Below, piece after piece: positions 1 to 8,651 of a stretch of 64,000 nt of DNA. Each line of letters begins with the position of its first letter. The stretch's first letter is position 1. The DNA lies in NCBI RefSeq assembly GCF_947378715.1, contig NZ_CANCLE010000001.1:19365-83364 (forward strand), written 5' to 3'. Below the pieces are notes generated by a model, which ran no database searches, was not told where the DNA came from, and saw nothing but the letters and a program-made list of their open reading frames with translations. A program made the translations under genes and the position numbers. Origin of the DNA: Phenylobacterium aquaticum. Its GTDB lineage: Bacteria > Pseudomonadota > Alphaproteobacteria > Caulobacterales > Caulobacteraceae.

Positions 1-40
1 AGTGAGTCTGAAGCGCGGCGACCGAGATCGTACGGGCCAT
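1..40 (-). CDS. aguB: N-carbamoylputrescine amidase, N-terminal 13 codons only (partial)
   Basis: Only the first 13 codons are inside the window (MARTISVAALQTH), the rest lying beyond base 1. The ATG shares one base with the TGA stop of the agmatine deiminase gene (TGATG), so the two genes look translationally coupled. This N-terminus, running into a beta strand ending VAALQ, is the usual start of nitrilase-superfamily N-carbamoylputrescine amidases, which turn the product of AguA into putrescine, CO2 and ammonia. The identification rests mainly on the neighbour and is an inference from 13 residues. Confidence 0.6.
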   Translation of the reverse strand, partial: MARTISVAALQTH

Positions 41-1047
41 CAGGCAGGCTCCTGCTGGGTGATGCAGTGGAAGGAGCCGCCGCCGGTCAATATGGCGTTG
101 GATGGCAGGCCGATCACCGCGCGGTCGGGGAACAGGGCCTGGAGCCCTTGCAGCGCCAGGTCGGCGGCCTGGCCGGGTTCATAGACCGGCATGATCACCG
201 CCTGGTTGGCGATGATGAAGTTCATGTGGCTGGCCGGCGCGGCGCGACCGTCGGAGCCCTCGATCCAGCCCGGCGACGGGATGCGGGTGACCTTCAGCGG
301 CCGACCGTCGGCATCGACGGCCTCGCCCAGCCGGCGGGCGCAGTCGTCATAGGCCTCGACGTTCAGATCGCCCCGACCCCAGGCGACGGGACAGACCACG
401 TGACCCGGCGCGACGAAGCGGGCCAGATTGTCGACGTGGCCGTCGGTGTGGTCGTTGGCGAGGCCCTCGCCCAGCCAGACCAGCTTGCGGGCGCCCAGGG
501 CCTTGGCCAGCGCCGCCTCGGCGAGGGCGGCGGTCCAGCCCGGGTTGCGGTTGGGGTTCAGCAGGCACTGGCCGGTGGTGAGGATGGTCCCCGCCCCGTC
601 ATGGTCCAGGGCGCCGCCTTCCATGATCAGGTCATTGGCGACGAGCGGCGTGCCCGCCGCGACTGCGATCTGGCCGGCGACCTCTTCGTCATGGTCCATG
701 ATGTACTTGCCGCCCCAGCCATTGAACCGGAAGCCCTGGGCCACGGCGCCGTTCGGTCCCTTGGCGAAGATCGGTCCGGTGTCGCGCAGCCAGATGTCGC
801 CGAACCTGCCCGGCACGATCTCGATGCCGGGGACGTCGCCCAGCTGGGCGCGGGCGGCGGCCTCGCCCTCGGGGGAGCCGGTCATCAGCCGCACCTGCTC
901 GGCGCCGGGCCCGGCCAGGGCGCGGGCCAGGGCGGCGACCTCTCCCTGGGCGACCGCAATGTCCTCCTGCCAGAGCTCGGCATGGCTGGGGAAGCCCAGC
1001 CACATGGCCTTGTGGGGCGCCCATTCGGCGGGAACGGTCAGGGTCAT
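40..1047 (-). CDS. aguA: Agmatine deiminase (agmatine iminohydrolase)
   Basis: 335 residues, the normal length for the bacterial agmatine deiminase / Porphyromonas-type peptidylarginine deiminase fold. It hydrolyses agmatine to N-carbamoylputrescine and ammonia in the cytoplasm. Visible signatures are WAPHKAMWLGFP near the N-terminus, the RDTGPIF segment around residue 90, the DHTDGHVDN histidine/aspartate motif near 200 and the catalytic cysteine in GGGSFHCIT at about residue 328. A GAGGAT ribosome site precedes the ATG. It is followed with a one-base overlap by the probable aguB, which completes the two-step route from agmatine to putrescine. No signal peptide is present. Confidence 0.93.
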   Translation of the reverse strand: MTLTVPAEWAPHKAMWLGFPSHAELWQEDIAVAQGEVAALARALAGPGAEQVRLMTGSPEGEAAARAQLGDVPGIEIVPGRFGDIWLRDTGPIFAKGPNGAVAQGFRFNGWGGKYIMDHDEEVAGQIAVAAGTPLVANDLIMEGGALDHDGAGTILTTGQCLLNPNRNPGWTAALAEAALAKALGARKLVWLGEGLANDHTDGHVDNLARFVAPGHVVCPVAWGRGDLNVEAYDDCARRLGEAVDADGRPLKVTRIPSPGWIEGSDGRAAPASHMNFIIANQAVIMPVYEPGQAADLALQGLQALFPDRAVIGLPSNAILTGGGSFHCITQQEPA

Positions 1048-1110
1048 GGCGATCCTCGAGACATGAGACGCGGGCAGATGGGCGGCTCTGAGCGCAACGT
1101 CAAGCGCGCA

Positions 1111-1146
1111 TAAGAAAAGGGGCGGCCCGTTGCCGGACCGCCCCCC
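1111..1146 (-). terminator. Rho-independent terminator of the TonB receptor gene
   Basis: On the minus strand a GC-rich stem (GGGGCGGTCCG pairing with CGGGCCGCCCC around a short loop) is followed directly by TTTTCTTAT. It lies 25 bases after the stop of the TonB-dependent receptor gene and before aguA, which separates the two transcription units. Confidence 0.75.
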
Positions 1147-1170
1147 AGATCTTGTCGTCCGATCAGACGC

Positions 1171-4100
1171 TTAGAACTCGTAGCGCAGACCGAGCTGGAC
1201 GTACCAGAGCGAGGCGGCCGCATTCTGGGTCTTGGTGACCGAGGTCGGGACCTGCGAGTACTTGTAGCGGGGGCAGGCGGCGCTGGTCGAGGCGATGGCC
1301 ACGCCATTGGCGTCGGCGCAGTCAACCTTCACCAGGACCTGATCGCCATATTCCGCGACACGGCCCCACTTGTTGTTGACCAGGTTCAGGACGTTGCGAA
1401 CGTCGAGGTTCACCTTGATCTTGTGACCCTCGAAGAAGGACGGCAGTTCCTGGCTGAACTGCATGTCCAGGCGGCCGATCGGCGCATTGGTCTTGGAGTA
1501 CTTATCGACCAGGGCGTTGTTCGGCAGACCGAAGTTGGTCACGTAGCGCTTGAAGTTGTCGTAGTCCGCCTGGGTGGCGAAGGTCACCAGACCGACATTG
1601 AGGTCGGCGGTGTTGGTGTCACCCTTGAAGTCCGGAACATAGAGTTCCTGCGCCGTCTTGGTCACACCGAAGACCGCACTGCGGCCGCTGGCGCGGTCGC
1701 TCATCAGGAAGCTGAAAGGACGGCCGTCCTGACGTTCAGCGAACAGGCTGACGCGGGTCATGTTGTCGCCGAAGAAGGCGTGGTGATAGCCGAACTCGAA
1801 CTTGTAGCGATTGCCGATCTCGTAGACCGAGCGGCCCAGGGTGTCGCGGTTCGGGTCCTGGCCGGCCGGGGCGCTGCCATAGAGCGAGCCAGCGGTGGTG
1901 CCGAAGAACAGGCCGGGAGTCAGATCCTTCAGCTGCTGGTGCGCGTAACCTATGCCGAAATCACCGCCCCAATCGAAGGTCTTCGAAGCGCCGACAGCCA
2001 CCGTATAGGAGTGGCCCTTGGAGCTGTTGCCGACGATCAGGTCGTTGTTCGAGCCCAGGTTGGACGAGGTCTTACCCGCCACCGTGGCGGCCAGGCCGTC
2101 ATAGCGGATACGGCCGTCCGGCAGGAACTGCTGGACGCCGTTGATCGTCAGAGGCTGGGAGCGGTTGTCGAAATAGGTGACGTCGTGGTTGGTCTTGATG
2201 GCCACCACGTCGGCCGACAGACGCCAGCCGTCGCCCACGGTCCAGGAGCCCGAGAGGAAGGATTTCCACTGGCTGGGCATCTGGAAGGAGGGGTCGAGGG
2301 CGATCACGGCGCCCAGGGGCGGGATCAGCGGGGTCCCGGTCAGGGTGCCCTGCTGCAGCTGCTGGATCACGGTCGGGACGGTGTAGCCGAAGGTCGGATC
2401 GGCGGACAGATTGTCCAGGCCGGCCGAGCCGATGGCGTTGGTGAAGCCGCCGGCGCCGGTCGTTTCGGTGAAGCCGGTGGCGGTGCGGTTGATGGTAACG
2501 CCGGTGGTGGCGTAGCCGGTGTTGTAGAAGGGCGCGCCGGTGATCACGTCCGGAGTGCCGCCCGAGAACAGACCGAAGCCCGCGCTCAGCTTGATATTGC
2601 TGGCCGGGGTCCAGATGGCCGAGACGCGCGGCATCAGGATCTTCTGGCCGTCAATGGTCTTCTGGTTGGAATAGCCGTTCCGGGCCAGGAAGTTCGGATT
2701 GAAGATCGGCTTGTCGGATTCCGAGTACCAGTCGTAGCGGGCGCCGACGGCGACCTTCAGGTCCGGCGTGACCGTCAGGGTGTCCTGCAGGAAGACCGAA
2801 TAGGTCCAGTAGGGCGAGTTGTAGGCTGCATCCGCCGGGTTGCCGGAAACGGCGTTCTGGTAGCTGAGCGAGCCCGCCTTGCCAGCCGCGAAGTCGGCCA
2901 GGGAGTCGAAGTAGTACAGGCCGTGGGACTGCGGCACGAAGACGTCGAAGGGCTTGGCTTCGCGGGCCTGGGCGCCGAACTTCAGCAGGTGGTCGCTGGC
3001 GACATATTCACCGACGAACTGGTAGCGGGTCTCTTCCTCGGCCAGCTTGTTGTAGTGGCGGAACTGGTCGGGGCCGAAGCGGACGGTGTCGAAGCCGCTG
3101 GCGCAGCTGGTCAGGGTCGCGTCGGAGGTCGGCGCGGTGCAGACCGAGACGTCGGCGTAGTTCTGGCCGCTCGGAGGCGTCTGGGAGTTGGTGTACTTGC
3201 GGGTCGTCGCCTTGAACGTGGTCGACAGATTGTCGGTCCAGTTCGAGTGCAGTTCGACCGTGGTCGCCGTGTCGACGTTGTCGACCACGTACCAGGCCGA
3301 CGCCAGGTTGGCCGTGGTGGCGCTGAGGTTGAAGGTGTTGGTCGTCATCGACTCGGCGCGGCGATAAGTGACGCTCGCCCGGTGCCGGTCGGTGATGTTC
3401 CAGTCCAGCTTCACCGAGTACTTTTCGTCCAGCACCGGGGTGGTGGTCGGGATACCCAACGTGTTGAACTTGCTCTTGTAGACGGTGTTGTAGGTGTTGG
3501 CGACGGAGTCGATCGTCGACTGGGTCAGGCCGTTCAGGAAGATGTTGGCGGCGCCGGAGCCGGGCGCGCCGAAGAGCGTCGGGGCGATCGATTCGTACTT
3601 TTCATAGGACGCCGCGAAGAAGGCGTGGTCCTGCCAGATCGGGCCCGAGAGGAAGGCGCCGTAGTTCTTCTGGCTGATCTTTTGCTTGATGGTGGTGTCT
3701 TCGCTCTTCTTCCCGACCATGCCGTCGTTCAGATAGTTGTCGAAGAGAATGCCGTGGAACTGATTGCCACCGGACTTCAGAACGATGTTCAAGGCGCCGC
3801 CGACGAAGTCGCCGTTTTCAACGTCGGTCGGAACCGCCGCGATGGCGAACTGCTCGACCGCGTCCAGGGTCACCGGGCCACGGTTGGTGGTCAGGCCGCC
3901 CTGGTTCAGACCGAAATTGTCCTGGGTGGTGACGCCATCGACCGCGAGGCGGTTGAAGCGCGGGTTGGAGCCGGCGATCGAGACGCCGCCGGCATTGGTG
4001 CCAGACCGGCCGCCGGAGATGTCCTGGGCGACCAGGATGTCGTGGCGGGCCAGGTCGCGCGGATCGCGGTCGACGCTGACGATGGTGGCGATGGCGTCCT

Positions 4101-4518
4101 TGCCGAGCACGGTCTTGGGACCGGAGTCCTTGTCGCGGTTGACGGTGCCGGTGACCACCAGTTCAGCGACTTCGGCGGACTCCACGTCCGCGTCGAGGCT
4201 GAAGGTCTGGCCGACCTGGAGATAGATGGCGTCGAAGGCCTTGGCCGCGTGGCCCGGGGCGGTGATGGTCACCTTATAGGGACCGCCGACCCGCAGGCCG
4301 CGGACGTCGAAGTCGCCGTTGGCGTCGCTCATGGTCACGACCCGCGTGCCCGACGGGGTGTGAACGACGGTGACGGTGGCCTTGCCGACCGGCGCGCCCG
4401 ACGCGGTGACGGCGCCGTGCAGGGACGAGGTCGTCTCCTGCGCGTAGACCGCCGACGACATGGCGCAGACGAGGGCGGTCAGAGCCGCTCCGCCCGCGAG
4501 CCTTTTCAGATACGTCAT
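1171..4518 (-). CDS. Oar-like TonB-dependent receptor with N-terminal carboxypeptidase-regulatory-like domain
   Basis: 1115 residues. A Sec signal peptide (about 1-26, ending AVYAQE) is followed by a carboxypeptidase regulatory-like beta-sandwich at about 30-115 (LHGAVTASGAPVGKATVTV), then the plug and a long outer-membrane barrel that ends in the aromatic C-terminus LRYEF. This order (CarboxypepD_reg, plug, barrel, over 1000 residues) is that of Oar/OmpA-related TonB receptors of Caulobacterales and Xanthomonadales. The substrate is unknown. Oar proteins in other bacteria have been tied to peptide or protein-signal handling and not to iron. The ATG has a strong GGAGGGG ribosome site. The gene stands alone, with a terminator behind it and a 341-base leader region in front, so it is probably regulated separately. 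Confidence 0.88.
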   Translation of the reverse strand: MTYLKRLAGGAALTALVCAMSSAVYAQETTSSLHGAVTASGAPVGKATVTVVHTPSGTRVVTMSDANGDFDVRGLRVGGPYKVTITAPGHAAKAFDAIYLQVGQTFSLDADVESAEVAELVVTGTVNRDKDSGPKTVLGKDAIATIVSVDRDPRDLARHDILVAQDISGGRSGTNAGGVSIAGSNPRFNRLAVDGVTTQDNFGLNQGGLTTNRGPVTLDAVEQFAIAAVPTDVENGDFVGGALNIVLKSGGNQFHGILFDNYLNDGMVGKKSEDTTIKQKISQKNYGAFLSGPIWQDHAFFAASYEKYESIAPTLFGAPGSGAANIFLNGLTQSTIDSVANTYNTVYKSKFNTLGIPTTTPVLDEKYSVKLDWNITDRHRASVTYRRAESMTTNTFNLSATTANLASAWYVVDNVDTATTVELHSNWTDNLSTTFKATTRKYTNSQTPPSGQNYADVSVCTAPTSDATLTSCASGFDTVRFGPDQFRHYNKLAEEETRYQFVGEYVASDHLLKFGAQAREAKPFDVFVPQSHGLYYFDSLADFAAGKAGSLSYQNAVSGNPADAAYNSPYWTYSVFLQDTLTVTPDLKVAVGARYDWYSESDKPIFNPNFLARNGYSNQKTIDGQKILMPRVSAIWTPASNIKLSAGFGLFSGGTPDVITGAPFYNTGYATTGVTINRTATGFTETTGAGGFTNAIGSAGLDNLSADPTFGYTVPTVIQQLQQGTLTGTPLIPPLGAVIALDPSFQMPSQWKSFLSGSWTVGDGWRLSADVVAIKTNHDVTYFDNRSQPLTINGVQQFLPDGRIRYDGLAATVAGKTSSNLGSNNDLIVGNSSKGHSYTVAVGASKTFDWGGDFGIGYAHQQLKDLTPGLFFGTTAGSLYGSAPAGQDPNRDTLGRSVYEIGNRYKFEFGYHHAFFGDNMTRVSLFAERQDGRPFSFLMSDRASGRSAVFGVTKTAQELYVPDFKGDTNTADLNVGLVTFATQADYDNFKRYVTNFGLPNNALVDKYSKTNAPIGRLDMQFSQELPSFFEGHKIKVNLDVRNVLNLVNNKWGRVAEYGDQVLVKVDCADANGVAIASTSAACPRYKYSQVPTSVTKTQNAAASLWYVQLGLRYEF

Positions 4519-4859
4519 ATGGAATCCCCTCCATCAAGCATCGCAGGCCGCCAGCCCGGCCACCTCGATTTCGCCACCCTATAGACCGGAAATCGCCACG
4601 GTGGGTGACGCTTTTGTTACGGTCGCGAGGAGTCGTGACAGTGCTGCGCGAAAGACACGCATCGCCCTCTACGGCCTCGTGGGGGCCGAGCCCGGGGTCG
4701 CGGAGGCCAAGGCGGGGTGCTCGGCCCGCAAAGCTTTATCCGTACAGGGATTGAGTGTCCGGGCTCGTGGCGCCTGACGGGGCCGGATGGGCTCCGACCC
4801 TGGTGCGATTGGTCGCACTGTTTTCGACCAGACGGGCTCACGCCCCCCCCGTAGTCGGG
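4519..4859. other. Gene-free leader region of the TonB receptor gene with inverted repeats
   Basis: 341 bases without a convincing gene, between the msrA stop and the TonB receptor start. It contains a 9-bp inverted repeat (GGGCCGAGC at 4683-4691 with GCTCGGCCC at 4719-4727) and a tight palindrome GTGCGA-TTGG-TCGCAC at 4803-4818 followed by TGTTTT on the plus strand. Short ORFs across it have no ribosome site and no recognisable product. It presumably holds the receptor promoter; no -10/-35 pair could be assigned with confidence. Confidence 0.5.
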
Positions 4860-5438
4860 TCAGTGGCCGCCCCACACCGCCTTGAGCCGGGCGTCGCGGC
4901 CGCAGCCGACGCGATAGGCGCCGTAGGCCACCGGGTTCTTGGCCGCGTAGTCCTGGTGATAGTCCTCGGCCATCCAGAAGGTCGAGGCCGGCAGGATGGT
5001 GGTCGCCACCGGCCGCTTCAGGGCCTTGGCCACCTGGGCCTTGACCTGTTCCGCCGCCGCCCGCTCGGCCGGATCGGCCACGAAGACGGCAGTGTGATAG
5101 CTGGGGCCAAAGTCGCAGATCTGGCCATTGGGATCGGTCGGGTCGATGTGGTGGAAGAAGGCGTCCACCAGCTGCGGATAGCTGACCTTGGCGGGGTCAT
5201 AGGTCACCTTGATCGATTCCAGGTGGCCCTCATGGTTCTCATAGGTCGGGTTCCTGCGCTGGCCGCCGGAATAGCCGACCACCACGGCCTTGACGCCGGG
5301 GGTGTGCTGGATGTCGTGCTCGGCCGACCAGAAGCAGCCGCCGGCGAAGATCGCGGTCTTGTAGGCGTCGGCGGCGGGGGCGGACCCCGCCACGGCGAGG
5401 GCGGCGACGGCGGCGGCGAGGAACAGCGGACGGTTCAT
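4860..5438 (-). CDS. msrA: Peptide methionine sulfoxide reductase MsrA, exported form
   Basis: 192 residues. A signal peptide (about 1-24, AVAGSAPAADA) precedes a complete MsrA domain with the catalytic GCFW motif (cysteine at residue 35), the HEGHLESIKVTYDP segment and a C-terminal region containing YRVGCGRD, which supplies a possible resolving cysteine. MsrA reduces the S-form of methionine sulfoxide in proteins. The leader suggests a periplasmic site, unlike most cytoplasmic MsrA. It lies 71 bp downstream of the DoxX gene in the same direction and has no separate SigF-type motif in front, so it may be the last gene of the bufferin operon. In Caulobacter, exported Msr functions are part of SigF-controlled stress responses (from memory). 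Confidence 0.9.
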   Translation of the reverse strand: MNRPLFLAAAVAALAVAGSAPAADAYKTAIFAGGCFWSAEHDIQHTPGVKAVVVGYSGGQRRNPTYENHEGHLESIKVTYDPAKVSYPQLVDAFFHHIDPTDPNGQICDFGPSYHTAVFVADPAERAAAEQVKAQVAKALKRPVATTILPASTFWMAEDYHQDYAAKNPVAYGAYRVGCGRDARLKAVWGGH

Positions 5439-5509
5439 CGGAAACTCCAGATCAGGTCGGCAAAAAGTCTACGCGGCCAGAGCGTCGAAGGATGCTCCGG
5501 CCGGATCGA

Positions 5510-5977
5510 TCAATCCAGCTTGAAGGCGCGGTCGAGGCTGAACCGGCCGCCGCCCCGGGCGATCAGATAGATCAAGAGGCCCGCCCAGCTGAGGTGGGTC
5601 GGCCAGGCGTCGGGATAGACGAAGACCTCGATCACCGTGGTCATGCCCAGGAAGGCCAGGGCCGAGAAACGGGTGAACAGGCCCAGCACCAGCAGGATCG
5701 AGAACAGGTGTTCGGAGTAGGTGGCCAGGTGGGCGGCGATGTCCGACGGGATCAGCGGGACGCGATAGTCCTCGCGGAACAGGGTGTAGGTCCCGTCGGT
5801 GATGTGCAGGATCCCGTCGACCTTGCTGCGGCCCGACATGAAGAACACCCCGGCCACGCCCAGGCGGGTGATGAGGGCGATGGCGTCGTCCGGGATCAGG
5901 CGTTGGGCGAGGCCGGCGAAGGCGCGCACGGGGTTGGCGAGCGCGGGGGCGGCCACGCCAGGGGCGAGATCGGTCAT
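5510..5977 (-). CDS. DoxX-family membrane protein of the bufferin operon (BufD-type)
   Basis: 155 residues with four predicted membrane helices: 36-52, about 85-103, 108-125 and 128-143. The sequence includes the DoxX-type stretch [17 protein letters not shown] at about 39-55. The start has an AGGAG ribosome site 8 bases upstream, and the gene follows the DUF2063 gene by 11 bases. DoxX proteins sit at the end of many bufA-bufB-bufC operons. Their exact role there is not settled; a membrane redox or export-related role is the usual guess. Assignment as BufD is by operon position plus family. Confidence 0.8.
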   Translation of the reverse strand: MTDLAPGVAAPALANPVRAFAGLAQRLIPDDAIALITRLGVAGVFFMSGRSKVDGILHITDGTYTLFREDYRVPLIPSDIAAHLATYSEHLFSILLVLGLFTRFSALAFLGMTTVIEVFVYPDAWPTHLSWAGLLIYLIARGGGRFSLDRAFKLD

Positions 5978-5988
5978 GTCAGGGGCTC

Positions 5989-6762
5989 CTAGTCGGATGA
6001 GGGGCGCAGGCGCACGAAGGCGCCGGCGGCGATGAGGGTGGCGAACAGGGGGGCGAGCGCCAGGCCAGGCTCCGCCGCCAGGGCGAGACCGGCGGCCTGG
6101 GCCAGGGGCTGACCCTGGCGGCAGGCGTCGAGAAAGGCGAAGCCGCCTGGGCTGAGGTGGTGGATCTCGATCTCCAGCCCGGGGCGCAGGATCAGCACGG
6201 CCGAGGCCGCGTCATCGAGCTCCAGCGCCTCGGGCGCGGTCTCCGCAGACCTCAGGCTGGACCAGAGCCTGGCGAGGCCGTCGTCGAAGGCGGCGATCCG
6301 GGCGCTGGGGTGCAGGTCGGCGACGGTCGCCGCGAAGGCTTCGCCATCCAGGCGTTCGAAGGCGGCGGCGTCGAGCGACGAGGCGTCGGCCGCCAGATGG
6401 GCGGCCGTCCAGGCCAGGTCCAGGGCCGCCAGGCCCTGGAGGAAAGGCATGTCCGCAGCGGGCGGGAACTGGGCCAGCCAGTCGGGAAAGCCCTGGCCAT
6501 AGTCCAGCAGGGAGGCGCGGGCCGGCGGATGGTCGGCGGCGAAGCGGACGGCAGCCGCGGCCAGCCAGGCCTCGCCCGTCACCTGCGCCACGCTGGGGAA
6601 ATTGGCGACCAGGGCGTCGGCGCAGCCCTTGGCCACGGTGTTGCGATAGACGCTGAGGCCCGCCGCGCCAGCCTCGGCGTCATCCCACCAAGGGATGAGC
6701 GCGTCATCCTTCCCCGCCAGAGCGGCGGCGAAGGCGTCCTGGAAGCGGGTCAGGTCAAGCAT
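5989..6762 (-). CDS. bufC: DUF2063 / HvfC-BufC-type partner protein of the MNIO enzyme
   Basis: 257 residues beginning [15 protein letters not shown], the typical N-terminus of the DUF2063 'putative DNA-binding' family, with [25 protein letters not shown] near 40-64. Members are now known mainly as partners of multinuclear non-heme iron oxidases (DUF692), helping them recognise and modify the precursor peptide; the DNA-binding name is historical. Its start overlaps the end of the DUF692 gene by 8 bases, so the two are translationally coupled. No export signal, so it acts in the cytoplasm. Confidence 0.85.
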   Translation of the reverse strand: MLDLTRFQDAFAAALAGKDDALIPWWDDAEAGAAGLSVYRNTVAKGCADALVANFPSVAQVTGEAWLAAAAVRFAADHPPARASLLDYGQGFPDWLAQFPPAADMPFLQGLAALDLAWTAAHLAADASSLDAAAFERLDGEAFAATVADLHPSARIAAFDDGLARLWSSLRSAETAPEALELDDAASAVLILRPGLEIEIHHLSPGGFAFLDACRQGQPLAQAAGLALAAEPGLALAPLFATLIAAGAFVRLRPSSD

Positions 6763-7600
6763 GGACCGGCGCCCTCAGCATGGCGTGGGCGCGGTCGCGC
6801 TCGGCCAGGAGTTCGGCGAAGGCGGGGATATTGTCGTCGCGCTCGATCAGGGTGGGTCGCGGGCCGATCCGATCGACCAGGCGTTCGAACAGGGCCCAGA
6901 CCGGCTCGGCCACCGGCGCCCCATGGGTGTCGATCAACAGGGCCTCGCCCAGGCGTTCGTCGCGGGCATGGCCGGCCAGGTGAATCTCGCCGATGGCGGC
7001 GGCCGGCAGGGCGTCCAGATAGGCGTGAGCGGAATAGCCGAGGTTATGCGCGCTGACCGCGACATTGTTGACGTCGACCAGCAGGCCGCAGCCGGTGGCG
7101 CGGACCAGCTCGGCGAGGAACTCGGTCTCGGACAGGTCGTGGCCCTTGAGCGGCATATAGAGCGAGGGGTTCTCGATCAGCACCGTGCGGCCCAGGGCGT
7201 CCTGCATCCGGCCGATATTGTCGGCGACCCGGGCCAGGGCCGGGCGGGTGCGGGGAAAGGGCAGCAGGTCGGGAGCATAGGCGCCGCGTCGGGTCGACCA
7301 GGCCAGGTGCTCGGAGACCACGAAGGGCTGGTAGCGGTCGACCAGCCGGCGCAGGGCCGACAGGTGGGCCTCGTCCGGGGCTTCGTCAGCCGCCAGGGAG
7401 AGGCCCACCCCGTGCAGGGACAGGGGGTGGTCCGCACGGATCGCGTCGAGCCAGGCGAGCCGGGGCCCGCCTTCAGCCATGTAGTTCTCCGGGTGAACCT
7501 CGAACCACAGGCCGTCCGCCCCGCAGGCGAGCGCCTCCGCATAGTGCTGCGGCTTCAGGCCCAGCCCCGCGGTGGGGGCGGCGGACGGTCCGTGGGTCAT
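6755..7600 (-). CDS. bufB: DUF692 multinuclear non-heme iron-dependent oxidase (BufB-type)
   Basis: 281 residues of the DUF692/MNIO TIM-barrel family. Visible family features include GLGLKPQHYAEAL at the start, EVHPENYM near 34, the VSEHLAWS segment near 95, IENPSLYMPL near 140, and GLLVDVNNVAVSAHN followed by GEIHLAGHA in the second half, which supply the His/Asp/Glu metal ligands. MNIO enzymes use two or three iron ions to oxidise cysteine (or other) side chains in RiPP precursors. In bufferin operons they turn cysteines of BufA into thiooxazole-type copper ligands. The adjacent upstream gene is exactly such a precursor. The start is ATG and the 3' end overlaps bufC. Confidence 0.9.
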   Translation of the reverse strand: MTHGPSAAPTAGLGLKPQHYAEALACGADGLWFEVHPENYMAEGGPRLAWLDAIRADHPLSLHGVGLSLAADEAPDEAHLSALRRLVDRYQPFVVSEHLAWSTRRGAYAPDLLPFPRTRPALARVADNIGRMQDALGRTVLIENPSLYMPLKGHDLSETEFLAELVRATGCGLLVDVNNVAVSAHNLGYSAHAYLDALPAAAIGEIHLAGHARDERLGEALLIDTHGAPVAEPVWALFERLVDRIGPRPTLIERDDNIPAFAELLAERDRAHAMLRAPVHA

Positions 7601-7626
7601 GGCGGGTTTCCCGGGTCTCGTCAGGC

Positions 7627-7926
7627 TCAGCCCTTGGGGGCCAGCATGCCCATGCCGTGCGGGGTCTTCATCGTGACGCAGGTGCCCTTGGCGACTTCCT
7701 TGAAGGCCTTGCCGTCATAGTCGATCTTGGAGGTCCCCGCGCAGGTGGTGCCGGCGCCGGCCTTGCAGTCATTGTGGCCGGCCATGGCGACGCCGAAGCA
7801 CTTCTCGGTCTCGACGGGCTTCTTGGCCATCATGCCGCCGGACATGCTGTTTTCAGCGGCGAGCGCGGCGCCGCTGGTGAGCGCGAGGACGGCGACGGCG
7901 GCGAGGGTGTTTTGGGCGAAGTTCAT
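7627..7926 (-). CDS. bufA1: Bufferin precursor peptide (DUF2282, BufA1-type copper-buffering RiPP)
   Basis: 99 residues. A Sec signal peptide (1-24, TSGAALAAE) is followed by a small domain with four cysteines at about 43, 54, 62 and 83, in the contexts EKCFG, HNDCK, TTCAG and GTCVT. This is the DUF2282 arrangement of BufA1 bufferins: exported, MNIO-modified peptides that bind copper in the periplasm. The modified residues are expected to be the two central cysteines, by analogy. The region between signal peptide and first cysteine is methionine-rich (MSGGMM), and more Met/His lie at the C-terminus. It is the first gene of the operon, 26 bases ahead of bufB, and a SigF-like promoter lies upstream. 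Confidence 0.9.
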   Translation of the reverse strand: MNFAQNTLAAVAVLALTSGAALAAENSMSGGMMAKKPVETEKCFGVAMAGHNDCKAGAGTTCAGTSKIDYDGKAFKEVAKGTCVTMKTPHGMGMLAPKG

Positions 7927-7995
7927 CTGGGTCGTTCCTTCAGGGTTGGGTCTGTTGCGGCGACCGGTCCTGTTCGGCGTCGGTCGATGAGATAG

Positions 7996-8021
7996 TTCGC
8001 GACGCCCCCGGCCAAGGTTAC
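7996..8021 (-). promoter_or_regulatory. SigF-type promoter of the bufferin operon
   Basis: Read on the minus strand: GTAACC, exactly 16 bases, then CGAA. This matches the promoter motif known for the Caulobacter ECF factor SigF. It lies about 70 bases before the bufA1 start codon and faces away from the sigF gene. Confidence 0.75.
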
Positions 8022-8056
8022 GGTCGACCAGAGATTTTCTTTGTCGGCGGCTGCAT

Positions 8057-8082
8057 GTAACCCTTGGGCCGCACCGCCCGTA
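8057..8082 (+). promoter_or_regulatory. SigF-type autoregulatory promoter of sigF-nrsF
   Basis: GTAACC at 8057-8062, a 16-base spacer, then CGTA at 8079-8082, about 20 bases before the GTG start of sigF. It mirrors the promoter facing the bufferin operon, so the divergent units probably share the same sigma factor. It also rules out the TTG at 8064 as a start codon, because that codon lies inside the promoter. Confidence 0.65.
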
Positions 8083-8102
8083 TTGAATGGAGAATCGCCC
8101 GC

Positions 8103-8651
8103 GTGGCCGCAGACCTCGAGGACCGCCTGAAGGCCTTGATGGTGCGTGGCCAGGCTGGCGACGCCGCCGCATGGCGCGAGCTTCTCTCCCTGTTGGGGGT
8201 TCGGCTGCGCGCCTATTTCGCCCGCCGCATGGACGCCAGCGCGGGCTCGGACGTGGAGGATCTGGTGCAGGAGACCCTGCTGGCGGTGCATCGTCGCCGC
8301 ATGACCTATGATCCCGCCCAGCCGTTCACGGCCTGGGCGCACGCCGTGGCGCGCTACAAGCTGATCGACCACTGGCGGCGCAACCGCATCCGCCAGCACG
8401 TGCCGATCGACGACGTGGCGGAGTGGCTGGCCGAGCCGGAGGCGGAGAGCGCCTCGACCCGGGGCGATCTCGACCGGGTGCTGTCGGTGCTGCCCGACAA
8501 GCAGCAGAAGCTGGTGCGTGACGTGAAGATCGAAGGCCTCAGCCTGGCCGAAGCCGGCGCCCGAATCGGCATCAGCGAGGGCGCCGCCAAGGTCAGCCTG
8601 CACCGCGCCCTGAAGGCGCTCATCGCGAGGAACAGCGGCGTTGAAGACTGA
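8103..8651 (+). CDS. sigF: ECF-family RNA polymerase sigma factor, SigF-type
   Basis: 182 residues from the GTG at 8103, preceded by a GGAG site at about 8089-8092. Region 2 ([22 protein letters not shown] ... [19 protein letters not shown]) and region 4 ([28 protein letters not shown]) are both clear. The stop overlaps the following anti-sigma gene by 11 bases. With a DUF1109 membrane protein behind it and a divergent bufferin operon, it corresponds to Caulobacter SigF, which responds to copper, cadmium, chromate and dichromate-type stress. No C-terminal extension is seen. An in-frame upstream TTG was rejected because of the promoter position. Confidence 0.88.
   Translation: MAADLEDRLKALMVRGQAGDAAAWRELLSLLGVRLRAYFARRMDASAGSDVEDLVQETLLAVHRRRMTYDPAQPFTAWAHAVARYKLIDHWRRNRIRQHVPIDDVAEWLAEPEAESASTRGDLDRVLSVLPDKQQKLVRDVKIEGLSLAEAGARIGISEGAAKVSLHRALKALIARNSGVED

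Noticed and set aside
1945..1950. GTAACC SigF-like -35 within the TonB receptor gene.
   Set aside because: It is antisense inside a coding sequence with no CG(A/T)A at 16 bases and no gene to drive; chance occurrence.
4803..4824. Plus-strand intrinsic terminator (GTGCGA-TTGG-TCGCAC, TGTTTT).
   Set aside because: No plus-strand gene ends before it. It may be an operator or leader structure for the minus-strand receptor gene, so it was only noted in the leader entry.
8064..8102. Upstream TTG start for the SigF gene.
   Set aside because: It lies within the GTAACC-N16-CGTA promoter, so it would be outside the message; the GTG at 8103 has the ribosome site and the family-length protein.
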